Notes under the pieces: model-generated | Told to the model about the DNA's origin: nothing | The model's input: the letters and a program-made list of their open reading frames with translations, nothing else | The model's database searches: none | Shown here: positions 8,462 through 16,455 of the stretch, one piece after another | How positions within the stretch are numbered: position 1 is the stretch's first letter | How the letters are laid out: each line of letters starts with the position of its first letter | Position numbers and translations under genes: made by a program | Assembly (NCBI RefSeq): GCF_014651615.1 | Contig: NZ_BMXF01000001.1 | Location: forward strand, 2,265,731-2,329,730 | Source: Persicitalea jodogahamensis | Lineage (GTDB): Bacteria > Bacteroidota > Bacteroidia > Cytophagales > Spirosomataceae | Length of the DNA: 64,000 nucleotides | Direction of reading: 5' to 3'

Positions 8462-9145
8462 TTATTTGCACAGAATTTCAAATCTACTTTTTAAATGATC
8501 TACAAATTGAATATCTCTATTTAAATCCCTTTCCATAACACCTAAAAGTATTTTAATGACTTTATCATCTCTGGGATTAGTAAAGTTATGCTTTACTTCA
8601 TCTATTTGAGTCTTTCTTTTTTCTAAATAATCATCAGAAATAGTAATATATTTTTTGTACATGCTACAAATTCCTATCCCTGAGTAAAACGACCCTATTT
8701 TTAATAACCCATAAGCATAAAGTCCAGGATTTATTCCATTATTTTTTGTCATTTCCTCCATGTACTTATAGATTTTTTCATTTGTTTCTTTTCCAACATA
8801 ACTAGAATCTATAAAATGCAGAACCAGGATTTGAGAAGCAATTTGCTTATATATGTCCTTATGCAGATTTTCTTTTAGAGATGAGGCTACACTTTCATAA
8901 GAGGAATCTATACGTTGATAATTGAATTTTTCTTTATTTATTTGATAGTTTATGTTCGAGGTTGGGAGACAAATAGAATCTAAAAATGATTTCTGTAAAT
9001 TCTCATTTTGAGTACTTTGAATAGGATTTAATTTGTCAAAAGTATAGCTTAGTTTAAGTACTGGCATGGGCAACGAATCTGTCTGGCAATATGCATTACT
9101 CAGAGGCAGACTAATAACCAACAATAATGATATTAAGTAATTCAT
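8462..9145 (-). CDS. Putative secreted protein, unknown function
   Basis: A 227-residue protein when started at the ATG at 9145, which gives a signal peptide (MNYLISLLLVISLPLSNAYC with a likely cut before QTD). The longer in-frame start would overlap the next gene. The mature part is helical, very AT-rich and Lys/Ser/Ile-rich, with no motif I recognise. It is most likely periplasmic or outer-membrane associated. It is probably part of the AT-rich accessory stretch. Confidence 0.6.
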   Translation of the reverse strand: MNYLISLLLVISLPLSNAYCQTDSLPMPVLKLSYTFDKLNPIQSTQNENLQKSFLDSICLPTSNINYQINKEKFNYQRIDSSYESVASSLKENLHKDIYKQIASQILVLHFIDSSYVGKETNEKIYKYMEEMTKNNGINPGLYAYGLLKIGSFYSGIGICSMYKKYITISDDYLEKRKTQIDEVKHNFTNPRDDKVIKILLGVMERDLNRDIQFVDHLKSRFEILCK

Positions 9146-9203
9146 ATCTCTTGCTGTGGTCTGCTTTATCGTGGTCTCCAAAGATCGAGCGAACAAAAGC
9201 AAT

Positions 9204-9632
9204 TTAAGCCGACTTATAAACCTCATCTTTGATTAATTTCAGAGAATTGAGTTGGGGGACGATCACCACTTTGTCCGGTGGAATAACTCCCCGCGTTATC
9301 CAGTTCTGCACCCTGCTCGTTTTCAAATTATGACGACGGGAGTAGTCTGAGATCGTGATCCACTCATCTAAACTATACTCATACTTCCCAACCACGAGCT
9401 TGGCTTCCGTCAAAGCTTTTAACTCGGTCAGCGAATTGTTGATTTCTTCGATGGCCGCCTTGGCTGATTGCTTTACGTCTTGCCAGAAGGGCCTCATCTG
9501 TGCTTGGTCCTCAGCCGAAAGAGTACGGTACCAGCTTGCAAAACGCTCGCGTACTTGTAGGACATCCTGTTCGGATGCGCCCCTCATTTCGGTAAGGTAG
9601 TTGTCTACACGCTCTTTTATTGACTCTTTCAT
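9204..9632 (-). CDS. Helical protein with C-terminal MerR-like helix-turn-helix
   Basis: 142 residues. The first ~75 are long amphipathic helices (IKERVDNYLTEMRGASEQDV and SAKAAIEEINNSLTELKAL), probably a dimerisation or coiled-coil part. The last ~55 (WITISDYSRRHNLKTSRVQ, then NWITRGVIPPDKVV) have the form of a winged or excisionase-type helix-turn-helix that reads 'N-helix, turn, recognition helix, wing'. A DNA-binding or regulatory role is inferred. It follows the 55-residue gene at 9660 by 27 bases and the two form a likely operon downstream of a long inverted repeat at 9858. Confidence 0.65.
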   Translation of the reverse strand: MKESIKERVDNYLTEMRGASEQDVLQVRERFASWYRTLSAEDQAQMRPFWQDVKQSAKAAIEEINNSLTELKALTEAKLVVGKYEYSLDEWITISDYSRRHNLKTSRVQNWITRGVIPPDKVVIVPQLNSLKLIKDEVYKSA

Positions 9633-9659
9633 ATTTTTTTTAGCTTGACTGTCATTGTC

Positions 9660-9827
9660 TTACTCCAGCATCTTCAAGGTATCTCTCAATCTGATCGCTT
9701 CTTTTCGTAATTCCTCAAATTCTTCATCATCAATCTCGTCGGGAGGCAGCATCAGCAGAAAATCTAATTCGTTGAGCCTTACCTTAATTTTTTCAATAAG
9801 TTCCTCGGTTCTGGATTGCTTTTTCAT
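9660..9827 (-). CDS. Small acidic helical protein (55 aa)
   Basis: ATG at 9825-9827 to TAA at 9660-9662 on the minus strand. The product starts MKKQSRTEELIEKIKVRL, continues with the acidic run PPDEIDDEEFEELRKE, and is predicted as two amphipathic helices around a Pro-Pro turn. It is the first gene of a pair with the helix-turn-helix gene at 9204 and has the leucine spacing of a coiled coil, so it could bind its partner. I do not recognise the family. Coding potential is supported by the regular heptad pattern and the tight spacing. Confidence 0.6.
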   Translation of the reverse strand: MKKQSRTEELIEKIKVRLNELDFLLMLPPDEIDDEEFEELRKEAIRLRDTLKMLE

Positions 9828-9857
9828 CTTGGTGCTGGATTCTTATTGAAAGATAAG

Positions 9858-9903
9858 AAATGTGAAGTTATTTCACAATAGTTTGTAAAATAACTTCACA
9901 TTT
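9858..9903. promoter_or_regulatory. 16-bp perfect inverted repeat upstream of the small gene pair
   Basis: AAATGTGAAGTTATTT (9858-9873) and its exact complement (9888-9903) are separated by 14 bases. It lies between the stop of the serine hydrolase gene (9937) and the start of the 55-residue gene (9827), both minus strand. It could end the upstream transcript or be a large operator for the helix-turn-helix gene that follows; the low GC and the lack of a T-run argue slightly for an operator. Confidence 0.55.
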
Positions 9904-9936
9904 CGGCTTGACGTTTAGTTTTTTGGACTTTCCCCA

Positions 9937-11247
9937 TCAATCATCCAGCGTCTGATAAATCATCCTGATAAATGTCGCCTCGCTGGTATCGCCGGAAAGT
10001 TGCTGGGTTTGCTTCATCAGCACGGCCACGATTTTTTCCTGCGGGTCGGCGAAGTAATTGGTGTTGAAGTACCCGCCCCAGTTGAACTTCCCCACGCTGC
10101 CCAGCCCGCGGTCGTGCCCGATGGGATTCACCACGCTGAAGCCCAGGCTGAAATACATCGGCCCGCCCTCGCCGTTGAACTTGTCGCCCGTTTGGTTGGA
10201 TATCGTGAGTAGTTCGGTATTCACGCGGCTCAGGAAACGCTTGCCGTTGTAGGCCCCGCCGTTGAGCAGCATTTGCAGGAAAGTGGCGTAGTCCTTCGCC
10301 GTGGACGATAGCCCCGCGCCACCGGAAAAGAACTGCTTCGCGCCCTTGCGGGGATACTCAGGGTCGTAGAAAGTCACCGGGAAAGCCATCCAACTACCGC
10401 TCATGGGTTTATGAATCGTGACGAGGCGGTTGGCTTTGGCCTCGGGCAGGTAAAAGTAGGTATCGTTCATGCCCAGCGGCTCAAAGAGGTGCGTCCGCAT
10501 GTACTCGTCGAACGGCATGCCTGACATGACTTCCACAAAGTACCCCAGCACGTCCGGCCCTTCGGAGTAGGAGTACTTTTCGCCGGGGTTGAAGTGTAGG
10601 GGTAGTTGGGCCAGCTTCCTGACGCTCTCACCCACGCTGATCGGCTGGGTCGTAAACAGATCCGTGATGCCAGCCTTCTGGTACATGGCCTTGAAGCGCT
10701 CGTCGCCGTCGATCATGCCGTAGCCCAGGCCGGAGGTGTGGCTCATCAGTTGCCGGATGGTGATCTCGGATTTGGCGGGCTCGGTCGTGTAGGTACTATC
10801 GCTGAACCGAAACGATTTGAGGACCGTCGGGTTTTTGAATTCGGGAATGTACTTCGAGATGGGGTCGTCGAGGCCGAATTTGCCTTCCTCGTACAGCATC
10901 ATCACCGCCGTGGCCGTGATGGCCTTGGTCATGGAGGCAATCCGGAAAATATCGTCCTTCTTCATCGGCCGTTGCGTGGCCACGTCGGCGAGCCCGTAGG
11001 CCTGATGGTACACGATCTGCCCGTTGCGAATTAGAATCGCCACCAGGCCGGGTAGTTTGTTATCGGTCACGAACCCTTTCATCACCTGATCGAGACGAGC
11101 TACCCGCTCGGGCGACATGCCCACGGCTTCGGGCGTGCGGGCCTCGACGAGTTTCTGGTAAGGTATGTCGGTGGTGAGTTTGGTCTGAGCGGCAAGGGGC
11201 AGGCACGAGCCGACCAGCAGGAGCGTGGCGAGGAGTAGGCGTTTCAT
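9937..11247 (-). CDS. Serine hydrolase of the beta-lactamase class C family
   Basis: A 436-residue exported enzyme with signal peptide MKRLLLATLLLVGSCLPLAA. The SxxK motif is SMTK (Ser105-Lys108), the Tyr of the YxN-like motif is in YSYSEGPD, and a C-terminal FNWGGYFNT region replaces the KTG box. It is an esterase/D-peptidase-type member of the EstB/class C family. It is GC-rich and typical of the host, unlike the genes to its left. A 3' fragment of a close paralogue survives at 7280-7369, so the region once held two copies. Confidence 0.88.
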   Translation of the reverse strand: MKRLLLATLLLVGSCLPLAAQTKLTTDIPYQKLVEARTPEAVGMSPERVARLDQVMKGFVTDNKLPGLVAILIRNGQIVYHQAYGLADVATQRPMKKDDIFRIASMTKAITATAVMMLYEEGKFGLDDPISKYIPEFKNPTVLKSFRFSDSTYTTEPAKSEITIRQLMSHTSGLGYGMIDGDERFKAMYQKAGITDLFTTQPISVGESVRKLAQLPLHFNPGEKYSYSEGPDVLGYFVEVMSGMPFDEYMRTHLFEPLGMNDTYFYLPEAKANRLVTIHKPMSGSWMAFPVTFYDPEYPRKGAKQFFSGGAGLSSTAKDYATFLQMLLNGGAYNGKRFLSRVNTELLTISNQTGDKFNGEGGPMYFSLGFSVVNPIGHDRGLGSVGKFNWGGYFNTNYFADPQEKIVAVLMKQTQQLSGDTSEATFIRMIYQTLDD

Positions 11248-11334
11248 GGATCTTTTATAGGAGCAAAGGCAAAAGCTCCGGTAAAATAACCGTTATCTCC
11301 CAAAACCAGAAACTAAATTATCGAACGGGGCTAT

Positions 11335-12333
11335 TCAGTCCTTCTTCACCAGCATTCCGGCCTGATGGTCCACTTCGTCGGCAATCAGGTAGTCGCCCGT
11401 CTGGTGGATCGACTGCTTCACCAGCAATTCGCCCAGAAAACCACCCAGGAAAAGCTGCGAACCCACGATGATGACCGTAAGTGCGATGAAGAAAAGCGGG
11501 TCGTCGGTGACGTTGCGATAGGGCTGATGGGTGTAAATGTTGTACACTTTCAGCCCGATGAGCCACACCGTGAGCAGTGAGCCGAAGAAAAACATCAACG
11601 TACCCAGGCTCCCGAAAAAGTGCATGGGCCGGCGGCCGAATTTGTTGACAAAAGCAATCGAAAGCAGATCCAGAAAGCCATACATGAAGCGTTCGAGACC
11701 AAACTTGGTGGTACCATACTTACGGGCCTGATGCTGTACGACTTTCTCCCCGATGCGGCTATACCCGTTCCACTTGGCGATGACCGGAATATAGCGGTGC
11801 ATTTCGCCGTAAATGGTGATGTTCTTCACCACGTCCTGACGGTAAGCTTTCAGGCCGCAGTTGAAGTCGTGCAGCTGCACCTCCGAAATACCGCGGGTGG
11901 CGGCGTTGAAAAGTTTGGTCGGCAGCGTCTTGCTGATCGGGTCGTAGCGTTTCTGTTTCCAGCCGGATACCAGGTCGTAGTTTTCCTCGGTAATCATCCG
12001 GTAAAGCTCGGGGATTTCGTCGGGGCTGTCCTGCAGGTCGGCGTCCATGGTAATGACCACCTCACCGCGCACGGTCTGAAAACCCGTCTGCAGGGCGGCG
12101 GTTTTGCCGTAGTTCCGGGTGAATCTGATACCCCGGACGTGCGGGTTGCGACGTCCGAGTTCGCGGATAACCGCCCACGAGCGGTCTTTGCTGCCGTCGT
12201 CCATGAACAGAATCTCGTAGCTGAAGCCATTCTCCTCCATCACGCGCACGATCCAGTCGTGCAGTTCGGGCAGCGATTCGTCTTCGTTGTAAAGGGGGAT
12301 GAGTACGGATAGTTGTAGGGGCGCGTCGGGCAT
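11335..12333 (-). CDS. Family 2 glycosyltransferase, polyprenyl-phosphate type
   Basis: 332 residues. It has an N-terminal GT-A fold (LSVLIPLYNEDESLPELH), a DxD-type metal motif in TMDADLQDSPDE, the acceptor-side motif HDFNCGLKAYR, and two C-terminal transmembrane hairpin helices (LGTLMFFFGSLLTVWLIGL and FFIALTVIIVGSQLFLGG). This is the ArnC/GtrB/DPM1-like arrangement: a sugar is moved from a nucleotide donor to undecaprenyl phosphate at the inner face of the membrane. Neither the sugar nor the pathway can be read from the neighbours. It starts 6 bases after the trmN6 stop and is probably co-transcribed with it. Confidence 0.9.
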   Translation of the reverse strand: MPDAPLQLSVLIPLYNEDESLPELHDWIVRVMEENGFSYEILFMDDGSKDRSWAVIRELGRRNPHVRGIRFTRNYGKTAALQTGFQTVRGEVVITMDADLQDSPDEIPELYRMITEENYDLVSGWKQKRYDPISKTLPTKLFNAATRGISEVQLHDFNCGLKAYRQDVVKNITIYGEMHRYIPVIAKWNGYSRIGEKVVQHQARKYGTTKFGLERFMYGFLDLLSIAFVNKFGRRPMHFFGSLGTLMFFFGSLLTVWLIGLKVYNIYTHQPYRNVTDDPLFFIALTVIIVGSQLFLGGFLGELLVKQSIHQTGDYLIADEVDHQAGMLVKKD

Positions 12334-12339
12334 AGGTCG

Positions 12340-13062
12340 TCAGAATTTCAGGTAAAAGTCCCGCAAAAGTTGGCGAAAAGCAAGTGTATGGTTACTGCTT
12401 TCGGGTTCATAGATCGCCAGGTTTTCGGAATGGGTAGTTTGGTTTTCGTTTTTGGTTCTGGAAAAAGAACGCATTAAACGAAAGGGTTGGTGCTTTACCG
12501 AGTGATAAAGTACCAGTTCATCCTGCATGAACCAACCCTGGGTAAGGGCGCTGTTTTTCAGTTGGTTACTTTCTTCAATCGGCAACAGGATATGCCAGGT
12601 GCCCTGCGGCTTGAGCAAGCGGTTGACCGATTCGAGCAACTCCGGAAAAGTGAGCGTCGCGGCATGCTGGGCCCTATTGATTTTCGGGTCGGGAGAACGC
12701 AAATCATTTTGGAAAAAGGGCGGATTGACCAGAATGGAGTCGTAGCGTTCGTTTGGGTTGAAATCCTGAACGGCCGTTTGAAAAAGGCTGATCCGACTGG
12801 CAAAGGGACTATTCTGAACGTTTTCCAACGCCTGGCGGGCGGCATCTTCGTCAATTTCCACCGCCTCGATTTGCGCGGCGGGGTTTCTTTGGGCGGCCAT
12901 TAGTGAAAGCAGCCCCGTGCCCGTGCCGATGTCAAGAATTCGTTTCGCCCCCGCATTATTCGCCCAGGCGCCGAATGCACAGGCATCGGTGCAGACTTTC
13001 ATGGCGCAGCGGTCCTGCTGCACCGTGAATTGTTTGAATCGGAAGTAGGAGTTTCGGGCCAT
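12340..13062 (-). CDS. trmN6: tRNA1(Val) (adenine(37)-N6)-methyltransferase
   Basis: A 240-residue class I SAM-dependent methyltransferase of the YfiC/TrmN6 type. The glycine-rich SAM loop is ILDIGTGTGLLSLM, the acidic motif is IEAVEIDEDAA, and the catalytic base-flipping motif is NPPFF. The N-terminus FRFKQFTVQQDRCAMKVCTD is the family hallmark. It would methylate A37 of tRNA-Val in the cytoplasm. It is the first gene of a short minus-strand unit with the glycosyltransferase, and is transcribed away from the riboswitch-controlled gdx gene. Confidence 0.9.
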   Translation of the reverse strand: MARNSYFRFKQFTVQQDRCAMKVCTDACAFGAWANNAGAKRILDIGTGTGLLSLMAAQRNPAAQIEAVEIDEDAARQALENVQNSPFASRISLFQTAVQDFNPNERYDSILVNPPFFQNDLRSPDPKINRAQHAATLTFPELLESVNRLLKPQGTWHILLPIEESNQLKNSALTQGWFMQDELVLYHSVKHQPFRLMRSFSRTKNENQTTHSENLAIYEPESSNHTLAFRQLLRDFYLKF

Positions 13063-13180
13063 TCTTGTTGCTGCATCGGCCGCACGGAAGCTATGGCAGC
13101 GTCACAGTTTACTTTTATGCTTGATGAAATAACGGACTTTTTCTGGTTCAGAAAGTAACTACCCTGTCCGACAAAGAAAT

Positions 13181-13188
13181 TATCTTTG
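13181..13188 (+). promoter_or_regulatory. Predicted -7 promoter element for gdx
   Basis: TATCTTTG matches the Bacteroidota -7 consensus TAnnTTTG exactly and lies 28 bases before the first riboswitch hairpin, so transcription would start near 13195. I see no clear -33 TTG partner. Confidence 0.5.
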
Positions 13189-13215
13189 CGCCAGCTTGGC
13201 AACCTTTCAAGACCA

Positions 13216-13304
13216 GGAGGACGACCTCCCCCACCATGGGAAACTATTCGGGACGACCCGGTCGGGAAGATCCGGTCGGGATGACCCGGTCCGGAAGACC
13301 CGGC
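13216..13304 (+). ncRNA. Guanidine-II (mini-ykkC) riboswitch with extra tandem hairpins
   Basis: Two hairpins carry the diagnostic ACGR loop: GGAGG-ACGA-CCTCC (13216-13229) and CGGG-ACGA-CCCG (13249-13260), 19 bases apart, as in mini-ykkC RNAs. The leader belongs to a guanidinium exporter gene, which fits. Unusually, the second hairpin is the first of four tandem 14-base units (13249, 13263, 13277, 13291). The later units fold the same way but have loops AAGA, ATGA and AAGA, which do not match ACGR. In the family, guanidine binds in the kissing ACGR loops and frees the translation start; how the extra hairpins act here is unknown. Confidence 0.85.
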
Positions 13305-13327
13305 CTTTCATACCATAAGTCATAGTC

Positions 13328-13648
13328 ATGTCCTGGATATACTTATTTTTTGCGGGCCTGCTGGAGGTACTTTGGGCCTACTACATGAAACAGTCGAATG
13401 GTTTTACCCGGCTTGTTCCTTCGCTCATTACCGTGGTGGGCCTGATCGCCAGTTTCGTCCTGCTCAGCGCCGCGATGCGAACCTTGCCGCTGGGCACGGC
13501 GTACACGATCTGGACAGGCATCGGGGCGGTGGGGGCATTCATTGTCGGCATCGTGTTTTTGGGGGAACAGCTCACAACCACCCGCTTGATCGCCGCCCTG
13601 CTGATTACCGCGGGACTGGTTCTGATGAAACTTTCATCAGATGAATAA
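13328..13648 (+). CDS. gdx: Guanidinium exporter, SMR family
   Basis: A 106-residue four-helix membrane protein of the small multidrug resistance superfamily, Gdx (formerly SugE) branch. The proton- and substrate-binding Glu is present (Glu13 in AGLLEVLWA) and the Gdx-type segment LPLGTAYTIWTGIGAVGAF is intact. As an antiparallel dimer it would export guanidinium in exchange for two protons. The guanidine-II riboswitch in its leader makes the substrate assignment firm. It stands alone on the plus strand between minus-strand genes. The older name sugE may be used in databases. Confidence 0.93.
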   Translation: MSWIYLFFAGLLEVLWAYYMKQSNGFTRLVPSLITVVGLIASFVLLSAAMRTLPLGTAYTIWTGIGAVGAFIVGIVFLGEQLTTTRLIAALLITAGLVLMKLSSDE

Positions 13649-13693
13649 CCGAATTGGAAACCCGGACCCATCGGGGTAGTACCAAAGTGACTG

Positions 13694-14332
13694 CTATTTC
13701 CTGCCAAAATCTGCCGGATTTTCGCCCCAGTATTTGGTTTCCCATTTCAGAATCTTGTTGGTGTATTTGTTGGCGGCCAGCCAGCGTTCGGCGCGCTGGA
13801 GCAGGACAAACAATTCCTTGTTCAAGGGAGTCAGGGCCAGTTTGGTATTGGCGTGCTTTTTCTTGACCCAGGCCATGGCGGTCCGGGAGTCGGTGTAAAC
13901 GGGGATCGTGCTGTTGTTATTTTTGAGATAAGCCAGCGCATGCACAATGGCCAGAAACTCACCGATGTTGTTGGTGCCGTCGAAAAATGGGCCCTGCAGA
14001 AAAATCCGCTCGCCCGTGCCGAGGTAGATTCCCTGGTACTCCATGTCGCCGGTGGCGGTGTTCCAGGCGGCATCCACCGCAATGCTGTCCTTGATGGGCT
14101 GACCGATGTTGGCAGGAATTACCTGATTGACGGGCTTTGCCTCGCCCTTCTTGGTGACAAACTCCCAGTAATTCCGGTCGATGGCGCGCTCCGCCTCCGG
14201 CAGACTGTCAAACGATTTATAGCGGGCATCCTGAAAGCCTTTGATCTGGGCCTCGCACTCCTTCCAGTCGGTGAATATCCCCGACTGTCGTCCCTGCCAC
14301 ACCACGTAGTATTTTTGCTTCTTTTTAGCCAT
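13694..14332 (-). CDS. Ribonuclease H with N-terminal viroplasmin domain
   Basis: 212 residues. The N-terminal ~45 residues (KYYVVWQGRQSGIFTDW) are a viroplasmin (RNase HI hybrid-binding) domain of the type found in eukaryotic RNase H1. The RNase HI fold follows, with the carboxylates Asp in VDAAW, Glu in IGEFLA, Asp in YTDSRT and Asp in NPADFGR. It removes RNA from RNA-DNA hybrids, for example R-loops and primers. It lies 73 bases downstream of the pepT start-side hairpin and is transcribed after it; the genes might share a message. It is often annotated rnhA. Confidence 0.9.
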   Translation of the reverse strand: MAKKKQKYYVVWQGRQSGIFTDWKECEAQIKGFQDARYKSFDSLPEAERAIDRNYWEFVTKKGEAKPVNQVIPANIGQPIKDSIAVDAAWNTATGDMEYQGIYLGTGERIFLQGPFFDGTNNIGEFLAIVHALAYLKNNNSTIPVYTDSRTAMAWVKKKHANTKLALTPLNKELFVLLQRAERWLAANKYTNKILKWETKYWGENPADFGRK

Positions 14333-14354
14333 TTCTTAATAATGGAGAATGAGC

Positions 14355-14386
14355 GAATTAGTGAATGAGAGGATAGTCACCAATTC
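14355..14386. terminator. Inverted repeat between peptidase T and RNase H genes
   Basis: GAATTAGTGA (14355-14364) pairs with TCACCAATTC (14377-14386) with one mismatch. It lies just after the pepT stop (read on the minus strand). There is no clear T-run, so termination is only a guess. A similar AATTGGTGAAT-type inverted repeat lies at 53424. Confidence 0.3.
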
Positions 14387-14405
14387 AAAATTCACTTATT
14401 CAAAA

Positions 14406-15638
14406 TTAAGATTTCTCTTCCCATACCTTCGCGATTTCCACGATCACCACCGCTGCTTTTTCCATATCCTGCACCGACACCCATTCCAGCCGGGAGTGAA
14501 AAGCGTGCTCGCCCGCGAAGATGTTGGGGCAGGGGAGGCCCATGAACGAAAGCCGCGAGCCGTCGGTGCCGCCCCGGATGCTGCGGGGCTCGGCGGGAAG
14601 GCCAACGCGGCGCATGGCCTCGATGGCGTTGTCCACCACCGCGGGGTACTTGTCCAGTACCTCCTTCATGTTGCGGTACTGTTCGGTGATCTGAATGTCG
14701 GCCCGGGAATTGGGAAAGTGTTGTAACACTTCCTGGGTAATCTGCCGGAGCAGGTCGGCCTTTTGTTTGAGGCCCACGACAGTGAAGTCGCGGAGGATAA
14801 AATCAACGGTCGCTTCGTCCTGGCCGCCCTGTATTTCCACCGGATGAATGAAACCCTCCTTGCCCTCGGTCGTTTCGGGCGAAACCGAATCTTTGGGCAG
14901 GGCAGCCACAATCCCGGCGGCGATCTTCATGGCGTTTTCCAGCTTGCCTTTGGCAAAGCCCGGATGGGTACTTACGCCCTGAATCCGGATTTGGGCGGCG
15001 TCGGCGGAGAAGGTTTCGTTTTCGAGCGTTCCCAGCGTTTCGCCATCCACGGTGTACCCAAAGTCGGCGGCGAGTTTCTGCATGTCCACGTGCTGCGTCC
15101 CGCGGCCCACCTCTTCATCGGGCGTGAACAGAATGCGGATCGGCCCGTGCTTGATGTCCGGGTTCTGGAGCAGAAACTCGGTGGCGGCCATGATTTCGGC
15201 CACCCCGGCCTTGTTGTCGGCTCCCAACAGCGTGGTGCCGCTGGCGGTGACGATGTCATTGCCGATTTGTTGTGCCAGGTCGGGGTGCTCGGAGAGGCGA
15301 ATGACCTGCGCCCTGTCATCAGGCAGGATGATGTCGTCGCCCTGCCAGTTTTCGTGAACGATGGGTTTGACGTTCAGGCCCGTCACATCGGGCGAGGTGT
15401 CCACGTGCGAGCAAAAGCAAATGACCGGTACATTGGGTTTGGTACTTGTGGCGGGGATCGTTGCGTAGACATACCCGTATTCGTCGAGGTGAGCATCTTT
15501 TACGCCCAAAGTCTGCAATTCCACCAGCAACAGCTTACTCAGGTCACGCTGTTTCTCAGTGCTTGGAAAAGTATCCGAATGCGGGTCAGATTGCGTATCG
15601 ATCCGGACGTAACGAAGAAAACGGGAAAGGACGTTCAA
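14406..15638 (-). CDS. pepT: Peptidase T (tripeptide aminopeptidase)
   Basis: A 410-residue M20B zinc peptidase, the usual length for PepT. Zinc and catalytic residues are visible: CSHVDTSPD (His78, Asp80), LLGADNKAG (bridging Asp141), TPDEEVGRG (Glu175, Glu176) and the C-terminal GEHAFHSR. The lid/dimerisation domain sits between residues ~205 and 320. It removes the N-terminal residue from tripeptides in the cytoplasm. The first residues, MNVLSRFLRYVRIDTQSD, match the family N-terminus well, so the start is secure. Confidence 0.95.
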   Translation of the reverse strand: MNVLSRFLRYVRIDTQSDPHSDTFPSTEKQRDLSKLLLVELQTLGVKDAHLDEYGYVYATIPATSTKPNVPVICFCSHVDTSPDVTGLNVKPIVHENWQGDDIILPDDRAQVIRLSEHPDLAQQIGNDIVTASGTTLLGADNKAGVAEIMAATEFLLQNPDIKHGPIRILFTPDEEVGRGTQHVDMQKLAADFGYTVDGETLGTLENETFSADAAQIRIQGVSTHPGFAKGKLENAMKIAAGIVAALPKDSVSPETTEGKEGFIHPVEIQGGQDEATVDFILRDFTVVGLKQKADLLRQITQEVLQHFPNSRADIQITEQYRNMKEVLDKYPAVVDNAIEAMRRVGLPAEPRSIRGGTDGSRLSFMGLPCPNIFAGEHAFHSRLEWVSVQDMEKAAVVIVEIAKVWEEKS

Positions 15639-15789
15639 GGAGGAGTCGTCGTTTAGTTGTATGGTGACAAGATGCTTGTGTACCTTAGTGCCAAAGTACC
15701 AAAGTTTTCGGTTTGCCTATAAACAAAGCGTACCACAGATTTTCCCCGGTTTGCCCGGTACTTTGGAACTTAGGTACTTTGCCACTTTT

Positions 15790-16281
15790 TCAGCTTTTCG
15801 GTTTGAGATTACTATCCTGATTGATAATGCTTACCAGGTCTGCAGGGGAGTAGTTGATATTTTTCAGCGTCTTGTTGTCGGAAGTCCGGTAAACCAGAAA
15901 CTTGCCTCCGTCTTCCTTAAAGTGGCAGTTGACGCCTTTGTCCTTATAGTGCTGCATGGTGGCCTCCGCCTCTTCCAGCGAATTGCAGGCTTTGGACATA
16001 TTGGAACGCTGCACTTCGTTGAACAAGTCCACGAACTTATCCCCCAGGCCGAATTCCAGGACCGCGCCCGATAGTACATACTGCAGGTCACAAAGTGCGT
16101 CGGCCACTTCCACGATATCGTTTTGCAGGATGGCGACTTCCAGCTCCTTCAATTCTTCGGCCAGCAAAGCCACGCGCAGGCGGCTGCGATCTTCCGAAGG
16201 AATCATCGGTACTTCCAGGACGGGGTGCTTAAAGGTCTGATGAAACTCGGCCACCTGATTCAGGCTGTCGAGTTGCTTCAT
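15790..16281 (-). CDS. MazG-like nucleoside triphosphate pyrophosphohydrolase
   Basis: 163 residues from the ATG at 16281; an in-frame 5' extension is Pro/Gln-rich and unlikely to be translated. The all-alpha NTP pyrophosphatase motif is complete: LLAEELKELE (ExxE) followed by EVADALCDLQYV (ExxD), which together bind magnesium. The C-terminal ~60 residues are specific to Bacteroidota members. It should hydrolyse unwanted or non-canonical NTPs in the cytoplasm; the precise substrate is unknown. It lies alone between peptidase T and MarC genes on the same strand. Confidence 0.8.
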   Translation of the reverse strand: MKQLDSLNQVAEFHQTFKHPVLEVPMIPSEDRSRLRVALLAEELKELEVAILQNDIVEVADALCDLQYVLSGAVLEFGLGDKFVDLFNEVQRSNMSKACNSLEEAEATMQHYKDKGVNCHFKEDGGKFLVYRTSDNKTLKNINYSPADLVSIINQDSNLKPKS

Positions 16282-16455
16282 GGGCTGCTGATCGCCCGAT
16301 GGGGTATACGCTAATGGCTTAGGATTTTTTTGTTTCACGTTGTATTTGTTTAGTTGGGGAGTGGTTTGGTTGTTCAGATGGGCGTTGTCAGCCTGAATAC
16401 GTTGGCTTACTTTGTCGCTTTGGTACTTTGCGCCTTTGAAACATGACTCCTCCAA

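Noticed and set aside
13249-13304. Tandem repeats as a CRISPR-like array
   Set aside because: Units are 14 bases, adjoin without spacers and are self-complementary; they belong to the guanidine-II leader.
13090-13327. Guanidine-I (ykkC type 1) riboswitch before gdx
   Set aside because: The long conserved guanidine-I core words are absent; the ACGA-loop hairpins fit guanidine-II.
14763-15656. 297-codon plus-strand frame opposite peptidase T
   Set aside because: The minus strand has a full set of M20 metal ligands. The plus frame is a shadow.
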